Below the pieces are notes generated by a model. It was not told where the DNA came from. It was given only the letters and a program-made list of their open reading frames with translations, and searched no databases. 7,909 bases of DNA from an uncultured Porticoccus sp. (lineage in GTDB: Bacteria; Pseudomonadota; Gammaproteobacteria; Pseudomonadales; Porticoccaceae), in the NCBI GenBank assembly GCA_950063125.1, contig CATLZI010000090.1:1-7909 (forward strand), written 5' to 3'. This document shows, piece by piece, positions 6,537 through 7,909 of the stretch. A program made the position numbers and the translations under genes. Position 1 is the stretch's first letter. Every line of letters starts with the position of its first letter.

Positions 6537-6983
6537 ATGATTCTGATAATTTTATTTCCCTTTCTTCTGGTTCTAACCGTCACGGTGCATTATGGGTTTT
6601 TGACGCGATTGATGGCGATTCTCGATACCGAGTGGGAGCAGTCGATTAAATTGATTGCCATCATTTGCGGGTTGTTTGTTGCCCATGTGGTTGAAGTGGT
6701 GGTTTATGCATTTGTTTATTATTTTGCGCAGTTGATTCCTGGGGTTGGCGAATTACCGGGCATTAACTATGACAACTGGGTTGATATCCTGTATTTCTCA
6801 TTTGTGGCTTATAGCTCGCTGGGCGCTGGTGATTTATCCTCATTGGGATGGATAAAAATTCTCTATGGGTTGGAGGCTATCAATGGGTTGGTGCTTATCA
6901 CTTGGTCGGCCTCTTTTTCTCTACTGGCTATGAATAGGATGCATTTTTGCCAACCCTGTTCAGAGAGCAGTTCAACGGAATGA
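6537..6983 (+). CDS. Small pore-loop ion channel (two-TM potassium channel family)
   Basis: This 148-residue membrane protein has hydrophobic helices at about 2-20, 38-64 and 104-130. Between the last two lies a pore helix (about 80-93) and a filter sequence YSSLGAGD at 92-99, followed by LSSLGWIKILYGLEAINGL and ITWSASF at 121-127. This is the layout of the Ion_trans_2 family: an extra N-terminal helix, then outer helix, pore loop and inner helix, presumably assembling as a tetramer in the inner membrane. There is no cytoplasmic RCK or cyclic-nucleotide domain, and the C-terminus is short. Canonical potassium channels have TVGYGD; here Thr, Val and Tyr are replaced by Ser, Leu and Ala, so ion selectivity is uncertain. 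GTG 6534 is an alternative start. The stop overlaps ATG 6980 of the next small frame. Confidence 0.75.
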   Translation: MILIILFPFLLVLTVTVHYGFLTRLMAILDTEWEQSIKLIAIICGLFVAHVVEVVVYAFVYYFAQLIPGVGELPGINYDNWVDILYFSFVAYSSLGAGDLSSLGWIKILYGLEAINGLVLITWSASFSLLAMNRMHFCQPCSESSSTE

Positions 6984-7120
6984 GGATTTGTTGGGCGTTT
7001 CATGGCACATTGAGTGGCGAAGCGCGATTTAACGGCTTCAATCTTTTTAAAACCGTCCGTGGAAATGGGGTAGAACTCGTTGTGCATGAAGGAAAAAACT
7101 GGACATCAGCCGATGAGTAG
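6980..7120 (+). CDS. Unrecognised 46-residue protein overlapping both neighbours
   Basis: ATG 6980 overlaps the channel gene's stop in an ATGA arrangement, and the TAG at 7118-7120 lies 8 bases into the dehydrogenase gene that starts at 7113. The product begins MRICWAFHGTLSGEARF and ends VVHEGKNWTSADE; it is polar and mixed in charge, with no membrane segment, signal peptide or motif that I recognise. The double overlap is typical of genuine coupled genes and fills the otherwise empty 129-base gap. Against it, there is no strong ribosome binding site of its own, so it would depend on coupling. It could also be the C-terminal relic of a larger lost gene. Confidence 0.4.
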   Translation: MRICWAFHGTLSGEARFNGFNLFKTVRGNGVELVVHEGKNWTSADE

Positions 7121-7909
7121 AAACACGCGAATTGTGATTGTTGGAGGAGGCGCAGGCGGCCTTGAATTGGCTACCAAGCTGGGACGGTCTTTGAAAAAGA
7201 AGTCGGGAACTTCCGTTTTATTAATCGATAAGCATGCTTTTCATGTATGGAAACCTTTATTTCATGAGGTAGCCTCTGGCTCTCTGGATGTCGATATGGA
7301 CGGTGTTGACTATCGAGCCCATGCCACTAACCACGGCTTTGAATTTCAGTTGGGTACTCTGATAGGGCTGGATAGAGGTAACAGAAAAATTGAGGTTGAT
7401 GCGATACAAGATAAATCGGGTGGGGTGTTGGTGCCACCCAGATGCGTAAATTATGACATTCTGGTTCTGGCGGTGGGATCCATCACTAACGATTTTTCTG
7501 TGTCTGGCGTGAGTGAGTATTGTTTTACTCTGGACGACACCGATCAGGCTAGTCGCTTCCAACAGGAGCTATTCAATGCTTTTCTGAAAATCAAAGCTTC
7601 TGACAGTGGGGCGCCGTTGCGTATAACCATTGTAGGTGGTGGCGCAACGGGCGTGGAACTGGCCGCGGAACTGTATAAAACTACCGATTCTTTACACGCT
7701 TACGGTTTCAGTAATGTCAGCCGAAACACGTTGGAGATCAATGTGATCGAAGCCTCAGATCGACTTCTCGGTGTGCTGCCGGTGCATATTTCTCGGAAAG
7801 CGACAAAGGTTTTGTCAGAATTGGGAGCAAAGATATTAACCCGGACGATAGTCAAGGCCGTCGATCAAGATGGTGTACAGATCAACAACGACGAACGCAT
7901 CGAGGCCGA
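7113..7909 (+). CDS. Type II NADH:quinone oxidoreductase (NDH-2), N-terminal part
   Basis: The frame runs from ATG 7113 off the right edge and gives 265 residues of an enzyme usually 400-450 long. NDH-2 is a peripheral inner-membrane flavoprotein that passes electrons from NADH to quinone without pumping protons. The FAD-binding GGGAGGLELA is at 11-20, with an acidic residue (Asp39) ending the second strand, then the family's KHAFHVWKPLFHEVASGSLD at 40-59. VLAVGS lies at 118-123. The NADH-binding domain starts with IVGGGATGVELAAEL at 173-187 and IEASDRLLGVLP at 212-223. ATG 7086 is in frame and would add nine residues, but its spacing to any ribosome binding site is poor, whereas GGA 7101-7103 sits 9 bases before 7113. 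Sulfide:quinone oxidoreductases share the fold but lack this 'FHEVASGSLD' pattern. Confidence 0.88.
   Translation, partial: MSRNTRIVIVGGGAGGLELATKLGRSLKKKSGTSVLLIDKHAFHVWKPLFHEVASGSLDVDMDGVDYRAHATNHGFEFQLGTLIGLDRGNRKIEVDAIQDKSGGVLVPPRCVNYDILVLAVGSITNDFSVSGVSEYCFTLDDTDQASRFQQELFNAFLKIKASDSGAPLRITIVGGGATGVELAAELYKTTDSLHAYGFSNVSRNTLEINVIEASDRLLGVLPVHISRKATKVLSELGAKILTRTIVKAVDQDGVQINNDERIEA

Noticed and set aside
6863..7087. A 74-codon minus-strand frame over the end of the channel gene
   Set aside because: The sequence ahead of its ATG on the minus strand is pyrimidine-rich with no ribosome binding site, and it overlaps the channel antisense. The + strand frame at 6980-7120 fits its neighbours better.

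Overview
The window reads as a stretch of a proteobacterial chromosome, most likely from a gammaproteobacterium of middling GC content. The main evidence is a full-length periplasmic fatty acid cis/trans isomerase (Cti), a family known mainly from Pseudomonas, Vibrio, Alcanivorax and relatives. It sits beside a CfaB-like methyltransferase and a type II NADH dehydrogenase. Every supported gene lies on the + strand with short gaps or overlaps, so the window looks like one or two consecutive operons. No RNA genes, CRISPR arrays, insertion sequences or integrases were seen.

Layout: (1) 1-170, the C-terminal tail of a protein that resembles the end of an FtsH-type (M41) AAA+ protease. (2) 258-1253, a divergent glyceraldehyde-3-phosphate dehydrogenase with a GTG start. 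(3) 1266-2504, a cyclopropane-fatty-acid-synthase-family methyltransferase, followed by a possible 45-residue ORF at 2529-2666. (4) 2669-3328, a small integral-membrane methyltransferase of the phospholipid/isoprenylcysteine methyltransferase type. (5) 3347-4040, a decayed cardiolipin synthase (phospholipase D family) with an expanded ATGC repeat, a second frameshift, two premature stops and an internal deletion that removed the first HKD motif. (6) 4031-6349, Cti with a signal peptide and a CxxCH heme site. (7) After a 184-base gap holding a GC-rich hairpin, 6537-6983 encodes a small pore-loop channel with an unusual selectivity filter. (8) 6980-7120 is a 46-residue ORF that overlaps both neighbours. 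(9) From 7113 to the window end is the N-terminal 265 residues of an NDH-2 type NADH:quinone oxidoreductase.

The common theme is the membrane. Four consecutive genes act, or once acted, on existing phospholipids: acyl-chain methylation, probable head-group or lipid methylation, cardiolipin synthesis (now lost) and acyl-chain cis-to-trans isomerisation. They are flanked by a probable membrane protease, a channel and a respiratory dehydrogenase. I infer a membrane-stress or homeoviscous-adaptation locus. The most unusual points are the broken cardiolipin synthase with its tetranucleotide repeat, the His-to-Gln change at the bicarbonate-binding site of the Cfa-like enzyme, and the SLGAGD channel filter. 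Each individual gene family is known; I did not find a clearly new multi-gene system.
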